Source of the DNA: Alentia gelatinosa
Lineage: Eukaryota > Annelida > Polychaeta > Phyllodocida > Polynoidae
Direction: 5' to 3'
Assembly: GCA_950022655.1 (NCBI GenBank)
Contig: OX465587.1
Span: forward strand, 25,361,716 to 25,425,715
DNA length: 64,000 bases
Position numbers and translations under genes: made by a program. Below are positions 36,605-49,870 of the stretch, piece by piece; positions within the stretch are counted from its first letter, which is position 1, and each line of letters starts with the position of its first letter. A model generated the notes under the pieces. It was given only the letters and a program-made list of their open reading frames with translations. It was not told the DNA's origin and made no database searches.

Positions 36605-37560
36605 GTATTACCACGAAAAGCTCGATATGCAAGACAGGTGTGTTGAGGACGCGAGTGGCCAGCTTAGCCGTGTGGCTGAATAGAGAGGTGAGACAGCTGG
36701 CATCAATGTCGACAAGTGAGACAGAGTGCACCGTATGCAGTATAGAAAATGGGAAAGGTTAGGCACAGCTTAGTGTTACTGTGGGAATCTTACCTGTTGC
36801 ACTACGTACACTTTGCTAATAGGGAGGTGACGTTATAAGAAACGTGGAGGGAGAGGGTAGAGAGTGGGAAATGTCTATGTCCCACAGACATAGGTCATGG
36901 GATTATCAGCAAAACTAAGGGTACGCACACTAGGGTACTGTGTACGCCCCTGGCAAAGCCCTGTACCTGACAAAGTATTTGGATGAGATTATAGAAACGA
37001 CAGAACATTCATTTTCTTATATGCCTTCTGTGTCTCCTTAGCCGGTATGACAGCATACTGCTTCTTGTGCTTGTTCCGGATTTCTTTAGTGTTGGAATGC
37101 GTCCAAGCAGTGGATGACTTATCATATAAGAAGCAGTGTATGAAGAGTTAGAATTGATGCACCACGTTGATTAACTTTGGGAAAGTGACGGGTAGTGATG
37201 AATGGAGAACTGGTAGTCTCTGTCCCTCAGAATGTTTCGGTTTAATGTTTAGGTATATATTGTCCTCATTTCTATCAATTAAATGTCCTTGGTCCTAGGG
37301 GATTGTAAGATCGGTTGTGTGTATTTTTTCTTAGTGATATGTGTGTCAAGTGCGCATCCTAAAACTAGAGGGAAACGTGGCAAAATGAAGTAGTATACTA
37401 AAAAGTTAATTTGAAGCAGGAAAGAAAAGGGACGTAGTATAAGAAAAGTGAACGAAAATGAAGTAGTATAGGAAATGTTAATAAAAATGAGGTAACATAT
37501 GACAAGTTTAAAGGAAAGTAGAAATCTAAATCACTTGTTGTATAGTCTAAACATTTGTAT
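36605..37560. other. Non-coding stretch upstream of the hammerhead-like motif
   Basis: Purine-rich GAAGTAGTATA-type words recur loosely at 37385-37500. No reading frame resembling Penelope reverse transcriptase or GIY-YIG endonuclease was seen. Confidence 0.4.
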
Positions 37561-37567
37561 TCATTGA

Positions 37568-37608
37568 TCACCTGATGAAGCTAGTTCAATACTAGTGAAA
37601 CGTCGTGA
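37568..37608 (+). ncRNA. Hammerhead-ribozyme-like motif (Penelope-element type)
   Basis: The core CTGATGA (37572-37578) is followed by a spacer A, a 6-bp stem II (GCTAGT, loop TCAAT, ACTAGT), GAAA (37597-37600), then CGTC with the expected cleavage position after GTC (37604). TCAC (37568-37571) pairs with GTGA (37605-37608) to make stem I. Stem III is reduced to the A-U pair around CG, a minimal form reported for Penelope-like retroelements. No Penelope reverse transcriptase or GIY-YIG reading frame is seen nearby, so this is probably a relic of an element end. Catalytic competence cannot be judged from sequence alone. Confidence 0.6.
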
Positions 37609-39279
37609 CTATTTTCATAGAACACCAACTGTACAACTTGGCTCAAATAATAACATCTAAAAGAAAGTGACTGTATCTGTTTTTTTGTGATCTTCTACTC
37701 TTAATATGTATTCATTACTAAGAACAAATATATTCCCGCTGTAAAATGATGGTGATAAAACAAGTCTACGAAATCGCTGCATTGCAGTCATATTGCAGCT
37801 AAATACTTTTAAACTATGAATAGAAGAATATTATTAAGTCTTGTTATCACCACAAAATAAATAGTGAATTTTTCAATATGTAAGTGATATCTATATGTGG
37901 GGATCACCAAGCAGAGTGAATGAATAGCTACAGTTATGTCAAAGAATATACCCAGAGCGGATTATGTTACAGTATGAAAAATGTTTTTAAGTGAATATAT
38001 GATTAATGGAGTTTATTGGTTTGAGTTGGAAGATGCTGGAAATCTCAGAATATTGAAATAATATCGATACCGTGACAAAACGACTGCATATCGATTAGTA
38101 TAATTTTTCAACTTTAAATACATAGAGTAATGTGTCTACTCTGTATTGATTTTTGATGTGGCGACGTTTGCATATATGATGCTAGGGAAAGTACTTAATA
38201 ATAGAAGATACCATTGAATTATTACGCTCTCCTTCCTCTCGTTGACTTAAATATTTGATCTTATATTGCTGATAGGAGAAAGTATTCAAACCACAGCTCT
38301 TATCTGATCCGCGGCTACAGTGCGGCAGTCTAACTCGATTCTCCGACCGGAAAACCGTTCAATAAATCAATGTGAGTTATACGGCAGGAAGGGAAGCACG
38401 TTCCCTGAAGTGCTGTATCTGAGCCGTGTACACACATCGCCCCAAACAAAAGCATAGCACAGACATCAACAATAGCACCAGATCAGCTCTCTTCACTAAC
38501 CCTTACAAGGCCCTGGTTTATACAAGAATAACCTGGGGGATGTATACCATGCAGTGGCATGCTACACATGGTTTATGTGTCACTCAAGTGTCCTTACAAA
38601 CTCATTACAAGCAGTCTAACTAAAGATGATTTACTTGCTGCCAAGGTAGACAAAGAAGTTCTTTTAAAGAAATATCTTTGTAAATAATGACGGATGGTTG
38701 TGCCTATAAGAAGGCCCATTAGAAAGACTATATATAGTTCCCCCACATCAATCCTACATAGTAAGCTGTAGCTTTTAGGATATACTAATGGTGGTGGTGG
38801 GGGGGGGGGGTCTACATCCCTGCTCACCTTTTAAATGATAAGGGGAATCACAACTGTTTCTTTTGTTTTGTTTTATAATCAGGATTTGTTTATTTAGATA
38901 CATCCCGCATGCGTACTCATCTTGTCACCGAGTCGATCTTCTATATCTAGTAGAACTTAAAGTCAGTTTATAGTTCACTTAGTTTAATTACTTCAATTCC
39001 TCACGTATTACGTTATTGTCATGCTCTAGATGACGAAAACTCACCATTGAAAGAAGTGCAATACACAGAAATGGTTTGATTAATGAAAAAATGGGGAAAA
39101 GGATCTGTGGAATACCCTAACGCTCATGTCTGAAATGTATACAAACATATAGACGAAATCATCTACTAATTAAGTTAACTTTCAAAGTGTTCACATGTTT
39201 AAGAAAAATTTAAGATTTAAGATTCATACCGTCAGTGAATTGAAACTTTTCCGCTTTTTGATAAGTAAAGAGAGCGTAG

Positions 39280-39382
<103 letters not shown>

Positions 39383-39489
39383 GTTAACTTTCATCCTGCT
39401 TCTGGGGAACAGTGGAATATAATCCGTAGCTTCGATTTGACAAGACCACTTTTAGAAACGAGGTTCTGGTCGCACTGTGATATAACCAC

Positions 39490-39600
39490 CGCCAGGCTCA
39501 AGGCCTTCCTGGCCGCCATGTTGAAGACCTCATCAGCTAATGGCCGTCCTGGGGCGCTGCCCGGCGTATCCGGACTGGACGATGGTCAGTGGTGACAAGA
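39490..39600. promoter_or_regulatory. GC-rich island with YY1-like site
   Basis: GGCCGCCATGTTGAAG closely matches the YY1 motif (reverse strand). CpG-retaining flanks. Function unproven. Confidence 0.3.
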
Positions 39601-39872
39601 GCAACATCGCTTATACTCCTGTGAAACCAGGGATCTGTTCCTAAAATGAGCCTCAAGGAATGGCTCAGTGTTTACTATAACAACTCATGCTATTTCAGCT
39701 GTTTCCGGTAAGGGGCCATGCATGGTGCACCCCTCTCATATTTTATTTTTGTGTATGTAATCTTGCTTTCACTGGAAGAACTGTTGTAATTATAGGCTAA
39801 TGAAAGCTTAAAAACATACATTGTACATATAGCGCAGAAACAGGGAGGGTAGCGGTGAGGGGGATCGTGGAG

Positions 39873-40140
39873 GGTGCACACCTCTCATAAGATCTCACAC
39901 TCTCTAAGTGGTACTCTGTACAAGGTTCTCACTACGCTCTATGTGAGAAGAAATCTTAACGAACTAGGCTTAGAACCTTGGGAATCCACTGGCCTGCCTC
40001 CCGTTCTAAACATGTACATCATATTCCTATGATAATACTACCTAGCGGAATACTGTGTACTTGGCGCCCTAGTGGCTTTATTTGAACTGGAATACAGAAT
40101 ACCACTTAGAGAGTGTGAGATCTTATGAGTGGGGTGCACC
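39873..40140. mobile_element. Foldback element with 48-bp arms
   Basis: The left arm GGTGCACACCTCTCATAAGA ... GTGGTACTCTGTA (39873-39920) is mirrored by TACAGAATACCACTTAGAGA ... GGGGTGCACC (40093-40140), with 172 bp between. Another GGTGCACCCCTCTCATA half-copy sits at about 39724-39740. Confidence 0.85.
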
Positions 40141-40514
40141 AGGGAGATGGAGGTCAAAATCTTTGGAAATTCTGCATGCGATCCTTCTTTGTTCTATTGC
40201 GTACAAGCTTGAGAGGGATGGGGGTCTAAAACTTAAGAAATTCCGCATATGTACTATATGGATGGCTCCCAAGGGATATTTATTTTGTTCCACAGCCACC
40301 TGGAGATAAGACATGAAGTGTTTAAAGTGTTTTATTATCACTTGTAGCATTTTTCCCACAATGTAAATCTATTGTGCACAACATTGTCAACATTTTCATG
40401 GCTGTTGACATCACGTACTGGAGGTTGTACACTGGCTAAGTGAAAACTCATTAATCTAAGTAATCGTATCATCCATCTCATGCGAAGCCTCCATAGAAAA
40501 CGTATACAGCATAC

Positions 40515-40600
40515 CGATCGCTGCTGAGTAGAATATGGAAAGCCGTATTTTCCTCAGTCCCGAGCATGTAAAGTAGTGTGTGAAAAGTGAAGTCGCCATT
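40515..40600 (+). repeat. Dispersed repeat R3 (pairs with 8975-9060)
   Basis: CTGAGTAGAATATGGAAAGC and GTAAAGTAGT align with CTGAGTAGAATACGGAAAGC and GAAAAGTAGT at 8982-9055. Confidence 0.5.
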
Positions 40601-41094
40601 GTTGGTATAGTCTCAGTGCCTCATTAAGGATGACTTTACACTAGATGCTTCACATATTAATTTTTATGCTATCTGTTCTAAGGGAGGATGCTCTTGAGAT
40701 ATTCCCTAGTCCATTTGTCTTTCGCAGAAGATCGATGAAATAGGCAAAGAGTGCTAGGTCTCTATTCTGTCCCTCTGCCATGTCACCCGTGAGGTACCAA
40801 AACCACCATACACCATATTGACGTATACTTATCATTGTTTTGATAACATCTAGAATGGGAAGGGACTGGTATCGTAAGTATACGCAGTGCCGCTCCTGCA
40901 ACGAATAAAAGGTTCAATACGTAAAAGACCATGGACACATTGAGATAGATGCCAGCGGATTACAATCCAACCAGAACCACAAGAACTGTATGTAAAAACC
41001 ACCACTAGGTTGTGAATCCAAGTTCAATTTTTTCTAAGAATAAAAAAAACACATCACATGTCAGCGGAAAATGGAGTTGACACTTGGCACGACA

Positions 41095-41250
41095 TATTTA
41101 TAGTCGGCCTCGCCTTATTTGATGTCGGACCGGGCGGCGGGGGTGGTGGTGGCGCCCTCTAGGTGTGACGTCAGGCGCCCCCGGCCGCCATGATTGTATT
41201 GCTGTGTGTGGTGGCTCGTGCCGCCCAGATACCAGCCTCAACACCTCCCC
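41095..41250. promoter_or_regulatory. CpG-rich island with CRE and YY1-like sites
   Basis: TGTGACGTCAGG (TGACGTCA at 41166-41173) and CGGCCGCCATGATTG, close to the YY1 consensus on the reverse strand. Unusually GC-rich for this window. Confidence 0.35.
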
Positions 41251-42639
41251 CTCCTCAGACCAGCGTAATGCGTTTTACACCGGTGTGCTATGCGTTTAGG
41301 ATCACTTAGGTGTGGTGTATTTTTTTAAGCCAGGTGTATTCTGCGTTGAGTAAGTGGGTTTTATGATGTAGACGAGGTGCCCAAGTGCCTGGACGAGGTG
41401 GAGATTTGACAGCACCTCCCATACATGCTGATCTATGTCGGACACTGGTTCTATGATATGACCTGGGGGTAGAGCATTTAGGAAATTGATACAGTACACT
41501 GTGATGCAGAGGCAGGCGCTCCATTTCATCTCATATGCAGGTTTAGGATCCCCAGTGTTATGTTTTATGTCAAAGGCAGTGTGATATAAAATACTCTAGG
41601 TCAGCTTAGGCATGCATGCGATGTCTGTTTAACTGTTGGTTACATTGTATTATGTATGGCGGAAAAAAGGCATATGCGAAAGGATAATCATTCTCACATT
41701 ATTGCATTGTTTATGACTCGAATAATGTGTGGCAATAGTAGAAAGAAAGATGGAACCTTACTTCCGTCATAAAATGTGTCATAGTCTCCCAAGGCAACCT
41801 GTCAAAGCGCTTATTCATATGTCTGATACATGTAAATTGAATGAAAGCTGAGGTCCCGTAACGTCAACCATATTACTAACGAATAATCCAACATATGCAA
41901 CCTATTTGACTTTTACAGATACACATGCTTTATGGGGACCTCCAGCACTAAAATGAACCAGGCTGGGGTTTTATAGAAGTCAGTAGCATCGGAACTGCCG
42001 TTGTTATGCGGTCTTCAATGGCTCTGACCTTCACTAAGGGCGCCATCATGAAGGACATTTTCTGTCCATGAAGGAGCTTTATTCTTCTTCCTGCAGATTT
42101 ATAGACCTCTTCCTGGTTAATAACAATGTTAAATGATCCCCGCTGGAAAGGTGTGCTCTCTTTAAGAACCTTGCTTTCGAAAGAAAATGTCATAGTCAAG
42201 GTTCATACTGACGACTGAGGGTCTTGGTTATACCAAGGTGATATGCCTGCAATATGGTTATTTGCTCTTGTCCTTTAAAGGAGCGGGGTTGTATAAAAGG
42301 TAAGAGACATACCTATGATCTACGGGATGTCACAGGCTTCCCAAACGTGACGATCTTCAATGTGCACCTTCATTTTATCAGCCATAGCTATAGCCAGATG
42401 CGAATATTCAAAATATCTAAGCATAAGAATGGTAGGACTTGTGCAGATGAAATGTGGAAAATGTTCAGTTGTAGATCACCTGCCATGGTCCAATTCCTAA
42501 AAATAAAGCCAACCAATTTTAAGATTACCTTGGTAGTTATGCTATTCGCTACCTTACAAATTTTAGATATTTGGGCTGTACCTTCCAACGACCTACCGTT
42601 TTATACGCTAGAATAGAGACTGCTGAACAGCTCCTCCGA

Positions 42640-42997
42640 CAACACTGTCTCCGCTGAAGGGACCATCCCCTGAAGGGCGAATGATGCTTTGAGGCATCAT
42701 CCAGCCCAGGGCGAATGATGCCTTGAGGCATCATTTCTCAAAAATCTACAAAATCGATTTAAACAAAAAAATAATGGAGGAACATTAATGAAATTTTCAC
42801 AGAATGTATGTATAATACCATTATTAATATTTTTATTCAAAAGAAATAAAATGTTTAGGATTATATATCATATCACACAATTAAAAAATTGAATTGTGGG
42901 TTTTAACGATTGTGTGCCAGTCCCCTAGAGGTATAAAGGGCCGCCAGCACCCGTCCTCCAGGCGGCAGCTTGGCCACAAGTACCCGGCCTTAAAGGG
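42640..42997. mobile_element. piggyBac-like MITE, partial
   Basis: It ends CCTTAAAGGG|TTAA (TTAA 42998-43001) like the 45.3 kb copy, and contains paired GAATGATGCCTTGAGGCATC hairpin words (42664-42735). The left end is not clear. Confidence 0.55.
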
Positions 42998-44239
42998 TTA
43001 AATCTGACCACAAACATAATATGAATTAGGAGCCCAGAGCATAGTCATTCGTTAGGTAATCATGAGTTCTTTCCCCTCAACTCAGCAAAAATTTACTATA
43101 TGGATGTTCTGTAGCACATTTTTCCTAACATAAATACAGAACATGCTATTGTCGTTTTGGATATAGATCTTGGACCACAAGGAAATAATGTCACCTGAGA
43201 CCTGATTATGGTGCTCTGCACAAGCAACACAGGTCTAGCATTGTGGTATTGTATCAATTGTACTAAATGAATTAATAGGACATGCATACTTTGTTATCAT
43301 ATTCACCTCGAAAGAGTAAATGGATGGATGTATAAAGTACATATCTTCACGATAATTTGAAAATAATGCAAATTTTGTTTACGTGTATATCAATTAGCAT
43401 GGCTTTATATGTAAACAACGCAATACCACAGAAGCTCAACTTCAAGCTCAAGACTCAAACGCTACATACAAGTATTCTATTCGTATATATGGCATATAGC
43501 TATTCAAACCTGGAGGTGGCCATCATGCCCTCGACGCCAGGTTATATGTGTAACCATATGTATAATAATTTTATGTAGTCAACTTATTTTTACGGTCACA
43601 TAAATAGTTTTACTTACACTCACGTGTGTAGTGTCCTTTCAAAGCTTCTTAAAGGTCACCTAAAAAGGAATAGTGCCCTGCAGGGAATCAGAACAAAATG
43701 TATTCCACTTAATTTTATGGTGACATAAATAGTTTTTTACACTCACACAAAAAGTGACCTTTGAAAGCTTCTTAAAGGTCCCCCTTAAAAGGAACAATGC
43801 CCTGTTGTGAATCGGAAAGAAATACGCTTCAACGAACGAGTTAAGCCTTCTGACTACTCTTTAGTCTTAGGATTATCCTTCTCATGCATATTCAACGTGC
43901 GCAATTCATTCTTTATCCCCATCGATATTTCACGACAGGAAAAACGTTGCTTCTGCGATAATTACCTCCGCCAATTGATTTATCGGCGCACTTCCTCTCA
44001 CATTGCAGAGTCTTTGAATTAACTTCCCAGCAGTGATGAGATATACTTCTTTTCTTCAGTAACCACCGAGTAATATTCACCGAATGCACACCAATTAAGA
44101 CTATCAATACTCACGACTTATGACATACATGAGCCTCCTTGGCTATTCCTGGGGGTGGTGCGTGGGGGAAGGGGTAATTGTATCTGGTTTTTCTTTTATT
44201 TAGCAAAACAGACAGTTCTTTCAAATGAAAGATCTTCCA

Positions 44240-44573
44240 CTGCTGAGGCAGGTTCCCAGGTCAGGTCTGCTACTCACTAAACTCGGCTAACGCCTCGTGT
44301 AGTAATACACAACCTGCCCATCGTGGCATAAACATTGACAAGGCTAACTCGAGTTCGGTTTCGTATTTATCCTACCCATCTCAACGATGGAGATATTTGT
44401 TATTATCCATGTTAGTAGTTATCAATGCTGCCGGATCTACTTTCGTTATCTCGTCCCTGATTGGTCCGTTTTTTTATTCACCTCGGTGCATAAATAACAC
44501 TTTATCCAACGCTATGTCAAATACATTGAGTCAATGTTAAACCTATGGCGTTTTTTTATTAGGGGTAGGATAA
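44240..44573 (-). mobile_element. Hairpin element, family H1, inverted copy
   Basis: Read on the minus strand it begins TATCCTACCCCTAATA, continues CCATAGGTTTAACATTGA, passes GGGTAGGATAAA near 44368-44377, and reaches a hairpin whose arms include GGCAGGTT (44247) and AACCTGCC (44311) around a GGCTAACGCC centre (44285-44294). This is the same order of blocks as at 16 kb with other stem sequences. Confidence 0.65.
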
Positions 44574-45039
44574 ATCTTGTTACATACAGTTAAGTAAAGG
44601 TAATAGTTGTTCGAATCGATATCATCAATTCATACATAGTGGTACAGTGATTATATGATTTTAATGAGGATGATGAGTAGAAGAACAGACTTCCATTATT
44701 GTAATGCAGCTATTACTTCTGTCCATCATGATCAACAATTTCACTTTTCCCAAATACAGAACATTCCCTTGATTTCTATTTTGAAACACCTCTTCTTTTC
44801 ACTCCGCCGAATCAATACATCGAGATTATTCCATAATTTCATATCTCTGTACTGAGGCGCCAATGATTACAGTTTATTCGTCGCCCTTTGAGCCGTATTT
44901 TGTTCGCGCTTCGTGTAATCAGCTCCATTTGGTCCAACAAGTTGGAATTATTTGACCATTCTTTGACCTTTGTAGAACAAGTTTAGTAATTGCACATAAT
45001 ATATTGTCTATTAATACATTTCTCATTCCAGTTTCATTT

Positions 45040-45275
45040 CATTATTCGAAAGAAATACTCAATGCGGGATTATGTCACAAATCTTAGTCAATTTTGCAGT
45101 GATAGTGGTGAGATAAAAATTGAACCCCACTCGATCGTTAGCCACTGAAAATATGCCATTCATTTTGGTTTGCTACATAATCTTACTCGGCTTTGCTCTA
45201 TGAGATTACCCACAACCAGAACTATAGATCTCGACGCAGTTCCTTCCTAGCTTTGTTCAGTTAACCACATTGACC
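45040..45275 (+). mobile_element. Degenerate hairpin element, family H1
   Basis: It shares GGGATTATGTCACAAAT and GGTGAGAT with the 3.3 kb copy. It has a decayed loop GGCTTTGCTC near 45189-45198 with weakly complementary arms on either side. Confidence 0.5.
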
Positions 45276-45330
45276 AACTGACTGTATCACCGCCATTATT
45301 TTGTTATAGCTCATGGAAACCGAGGTTTAA

Positions 45331-45665
45331 CCCTTTCCCTGCAGCACCCAGTTTCCCTGTTCACCATTACACGGCAGGTATTGCCTGTCCAAACGACCCT
45401 GCTACGACAGGCACCTTTTTTTTTGTTGGAAATAGCAATGTCATGTGATGTGTAATTTACCTTGGTGACTGAACATATTTTATTATACCAAATCAAAGGT
45501 CAATATAGCTCTTATAAATTGTCAAAATTTCTTTTAAATCAAACAATCATCTTTTTATCTATTGAATTTTGTATATAAGTGTCACTGATGCCTCGAAGAT
45601 GCCTGGAGGCATCTTCCTGCCGGAGCCAGGGGAATGCCTTGAGGTATCTTCCTGCTGTTAAAGGG
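45331..45665. mobile_element. piggyBac-like MITE
   Basis: TTAA (45327-45330) precedes CCCTTTCCCTGCAG, and CTGCTGTTAAAGGG precedes TTAA (45666-45669). TTAA duplications with CCCTTT/AAAGGG ends are the piggyBac signature. Near the right end are hairpin words (GATGCCTGGAGGCATC). No transposase. Confidence 0.8.
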
Positions 45666-46232
45666 TTAAGAGGTATTTTGTTCTAGCCATGCAGCTCAGT
45701 GATTATAGCAGCTCAAAATAAAAGCTTCGGATATTAGGAGATTTATGTATGTATTATCTACCCCTGGGACATCTCTTGATTCATATCAACAGAACATAAG
45801 ATTGGAGCGCAATTTCCCTGATATGAACACTGATTTTGCACAAAGCACTTTGACGTTGATATTATACCTATATACAAATTTTACTCACACAAAAAGTCTA
45901 TTCCATGTTGCAAGTACTTAGGGAAATAAACGCTGCTTTTCTTTCAAATAAAAAAAAGAAAAGAATGGATGACATTTCTCACCGACGGGCCCTGGGCTGA
46001 CTGTCAGCCTTTGATACCTCGAAAAGGATGGGTCAAACGAGAGTCAGATATTTCTAAGAAGTCATCGAGTCAGACGTGGTTACCAGACGGGGTGCAACTC
46101 GGGGATCTGACTAGAGAATCTGGCGTTTGCCGCGGACTGTGCTGACCACCAGTGTTCCGCGTAACTCCCCGCCACCTCCTGCACTGATTGCGGGACAGGA
46201 TACAGGCTCAGAGGACCGGTTCTACTGACGAT

Positions 46233-46459
46233 CCAGGGGCCCGTTTAATAATCCAGGATCGTACATGTAGACCCTTTTCTGTACGCCATAAAGACCCAGG
46301 AACAATGCGGGTCAATTTCATTCAACAGTTATGGACGACCTTATGGACGGCCAATACTGTCTTAGCGAACAGACTTAAATATTATTAGACGATAACCCTT
46401 GTACGTGGTACAGAAAAGGTTCTTCATGTACGATTCTGGATTATGAAACTTCCCCCAGG
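46233..46459. mobile_element. MITE with about 50-bp terminal inverted repeats (family T1)
   Basis: The left end is CCAGGGGCCCGTTTAATAAT, then CCAGGATCGTACATG and CCCTTTTCTGTAC; the right end is the mirrored GTACAGAAAAGG, CATGTACGATTCTGG ... CCCCCAGG. The core carries CCTTATGGACGGCC and ACTGTCTTAGCGAAC. About 227 bp, non-coding. Confidence 0.85.
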
Positions 46460-46464
46460 AAGGG

Positions 46465-49400
46465 TCTTCTTAACTCCCCATCCCTTATATTTGTCACCCC
46501 GTGGGATTTAAACGTGATTATTGTAGTTGTCTAACCTCCATTGATAATACCAGGGTTCATGTTATTTAAGGCTTTTTTGTTTTGTCCGAAAATATTTGAT
46601 ATTTCTTTCTCTTTTTTTCATGAAAAAGCAGAGCAGTTCTACATGCGTATATATTTCAGATCCGTACATAACTATTGGCTCATTTTACCCTTCTGAAGAA
46701 GATTGGGTACTTCTTGTCCCAAGATAAAATCCAAATCGCAGGACCATCTGTTGGAAATAACTCCCTACTGCTTGCTGCTCATGAATTATTGGTATCCAAG
46801 TATGTATATGGTAGACAGGATGTAGAGTATTTTAGGTTTATCATCCCCGACATCACGAGCATCTCTATTGAGTAATTAACAAAAGTCTTTCTTTAAGTTT
46901 AGGGTGTATATATGCATTGTTTTCTTGTAGTTTAAACAAGTTTACAGGAAAATATAGAAAATCTTATAATATAGCATTCATAAATCAAGTTGACAAAGAT
47001 TCCCTATCAAACCAGACAAACAGATTATCTTTTGTAAGTTTTATTTGGGATTCGATGGATATCTAGGTATTCAGGTTAAAGATTTCGACGATAGTTGCCT
47101 CATGAATTAGAGGGACATAATTTACTTGGTATTGGATACTTGAGGGCCCGAAGATTGTGGGACTCTCCAGTGTAATTCGTGAGTATGTCGTGTCACATAA
47201 TATTGCTTGCCGCCTTTATGACAATCCCATCTATACATTTAGGAGATGACATTCTTAAAATTATCCTGAAATCGGTTCTGACGAACTCTAACATTGCCTT
47301 GAAAGGTAATGAGAGGCTCTGAACCACAACTTTCCCAATAACAACGAGGGTTAAGACAATGAGGGACATCATCAATGCTGATTTATAGAAGCCTGCCTCT
47401 ACTATGTCGAGATTGAGACTGCACTGAATAACAAACGAATGGAGACATATTTGACTGAATGTACTTTTTCTCAAAGGAAAAACACTGTGCGTATTAGAAG
47501 CGCTCAGTTTTTGGCTACAATTAAAGATAATCAAACACACAAGTTCTTGAACAAATGGACCATGATTATCACAGTTTCCGGAAAGAATTGTTAAATTGTT
47601 CAAAGGAATGTTGCTGCTTGGATAAATTAGAATGGACAGTATTTGTAATCTGTAAAATAATCTGTATTTCTCTTAAGTATTGCATTGGTCAATCACCCAG
47701 GACCCACGCCTGTGAACCCAAGCACAAGTATCTCCTAACATTGTAACCAGCGTAGGTTAGCCCTGGGTTTACTCTCTCAAACCGTCACCTGAATCTAAAT
47801 AAAACACTAAGGAATATGTATAATAGCTTACCACGCCTTATGCAGCACAATGTATTACAATATTTCTGTCGATTAACACCAAAGAGAAAACACCGTATCT
47901 GACATTCCTCACATTAATACTGAAAATAGGCGCTCGTGGTAAGGCTACATCGGCAAATAAATCAGATTCCGCCATGTTTGTCTTTCAGTTTTGTAGCTCA
48001 TCATTTTTGTAGATAAAGTCGCATTCTATCAATGTTCTTATCTTAAGAGCTTAGATGTTCTTCAAGAGACAATAGGATTTCGTAGTCCCCGGACTTCAAA
48101 CAAGGCATTTCGTAATCCCCGCATAAATATTTGATAAAGGGATTTGAATCACAGCATCCCGTTCTATGGTTGTCGATCAGTTACATTCTTTTATTTTATT
48201 CCCCTTGCCTCACAGATGTAAAACTCAAAAGATTACTATCAAACTTAATAATCTAATCGCCTTGATATTGCTCTTTCTGTAGTTATTTTTTCAGTACATC
48301 TTTACCTTCGCTCCATTTATCCTTTGACTTTGTCTTTGCCTTCGTCTCTCATTCTCTATAGACTTGATTCCCTTTTGTGCTAATGTGACATTTTATGTTT
48401 GAAGAGGTTAGAATGAGATGTTATTGAAATGAAATATGAGAGATTCCTACATTTTAAAGCAAAGATTACACAGGCAGAATTTAGTTTCTAGGTACAATGA
48501 CTAACGCGGAGAGAGGTTGGAGTAATATTTTAGATATATTTGAAAATATTACGTAGAGAATTCCGGGTGACGGAAGTTGAAGGAGTAGTCTACTGTCCGT
48601 GGATTACTGAGTAATTCGCCTTACGAGTGAGTGTAAGGAAGGAGTGAGTAAATATTGTCCCTTAAGGGTGGGTGGCTGGAAAGGTTTAATCTCGTGCAGA
48701 GGTCCGTTGAAAGTGAGTGGAGAGTGATGACATCTAGAATGTGAGTCTGGTGGAGTCTGAGATGGTGGTTGGAGAGTGTAACCCTTCCCGTGTGCATTAC
48801 AGTAAAAAAAGTTAGCAACTATGTAAATATTGTAAACCATATGAGTTCCTGTCTTTTTGTCCGCTGTCATGTTAACTTATAAGAATATAAAAAGTGAAGA
48901 ATCACATTTAAATAGACATCTGAATGTGAGTTGTGTTTTTTTTGTGGTTTTTTAAAAAATGAGTTTCGCTCTTTTTATCGACTTCAAAGAATGTAACATT
49001 TTCCATTCACAGTTATTCAAAGACAGTAGTACATGTGATCTATCCAACGTTCAATAATATGATCACCTTATGGCAACAAGTGAACTCTCCATAACTGCAC
49101 AATCCCTGGAAATCAAGCACATATGTGAACTTCAGAGAAACATGGCTCAAAAGAATCATTACTAAAAAGTGTGAACATATGAGGATAATATCATTTGTTT
49201 CATCCAACTTCTAGCATTTGCCTTTTAGTTTAACTTAACTGAACCAATTTCTTTAGTGTTCACTGAATCTGAGTGTTAAATCAGGATCGATAACTGTCAC
49301 AGTTTGTGGACTCTATATTTATTATCTATCCAAGTGGTTGTCTACTGTGTGTAGTATGTTATTGTATGCTGCGGTATTCTGTGTTACCTCGTGGGGATAT

Positions 49401-49600
49401 AATGACCATTGTGTATTATGATAAATCCTAGTGTTGATTCAGGTGACCCGAGCTAAGAGGATTGAAATTGAAATGGAAAACCCCAAACTGATGGGTGTTA
49501 GGTGAATGGAACTGCACTGTAAAATATGGAAAAGGTTTGGATTACAATAGATAAAAGCAAATAAACTGCAATAAATGATGACCAATGTAGTAACTTATTG
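46465..49600. other. Long non-coding stretch before the kinase exon
   Basis: Apart from the doubtful minus-strand frame at 47193-47603 there is no coding signal. Probably upstream intron or flank of the kinase gene. Confidence 0.4.
47193..47603 (-). other. Unassigned 136-codon open frame, coding status doubtful
   Basis: The minus-strand frame contains one hydrophobic stretch (MMSLIVLTLVVIGKVVV, roughly residues 77-93) that could act as a membrane segment. No recognised family, no repeat and no splice context was seen. The length is compatible with chance, so it is recorded mainly because the surrounding 46.5-49.6 kb holds little else. Confidence 0.12.
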
Positions 49601-49629
49601 GTACGTCCGTCTTGTTTATTGTGTATATA

Positions 49630-49743
49630 CAGTAGAACCCCGCCTAACGGACACCCTGCGTAAGCGGACACCGCGTTAACGGACACCTTTGTCGGAACGG
49701 TTCCCTATATTAGATGTTTATTTTAACCCGCGACGTTCTACTG
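49630..49743. mobile_element. pogo/Tigger-like MITE next to the kinase exon
   Basis: CAGTAGAACCCCGCC ... GACGTTCTACTG flanked by TA (49628-49629, 49744-49745), with three CGGACACC-type words. Same family as 5997-6141. It ends 127 bp before the kinase exon, inside the intron. Confidence 0.85.
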
Positions 49744-49870
49744 TACAATCATCTGCTATCAGGCGTCCGTTCATGTATATGCCGTATATATTCGACGAAA
49801 CACGCTTGACAACAAGTGACTCGTTTTAATTCCGTATCCAGCCAACCAACCAACTTTCTTCTCTCTACAG

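Noticed and set aside
42254..42616. 120-codon plus-strand frame
   Set aside because: No recognised motif, no splice support, and its end abuts the piggyBac-like element; length is compatible with chance.
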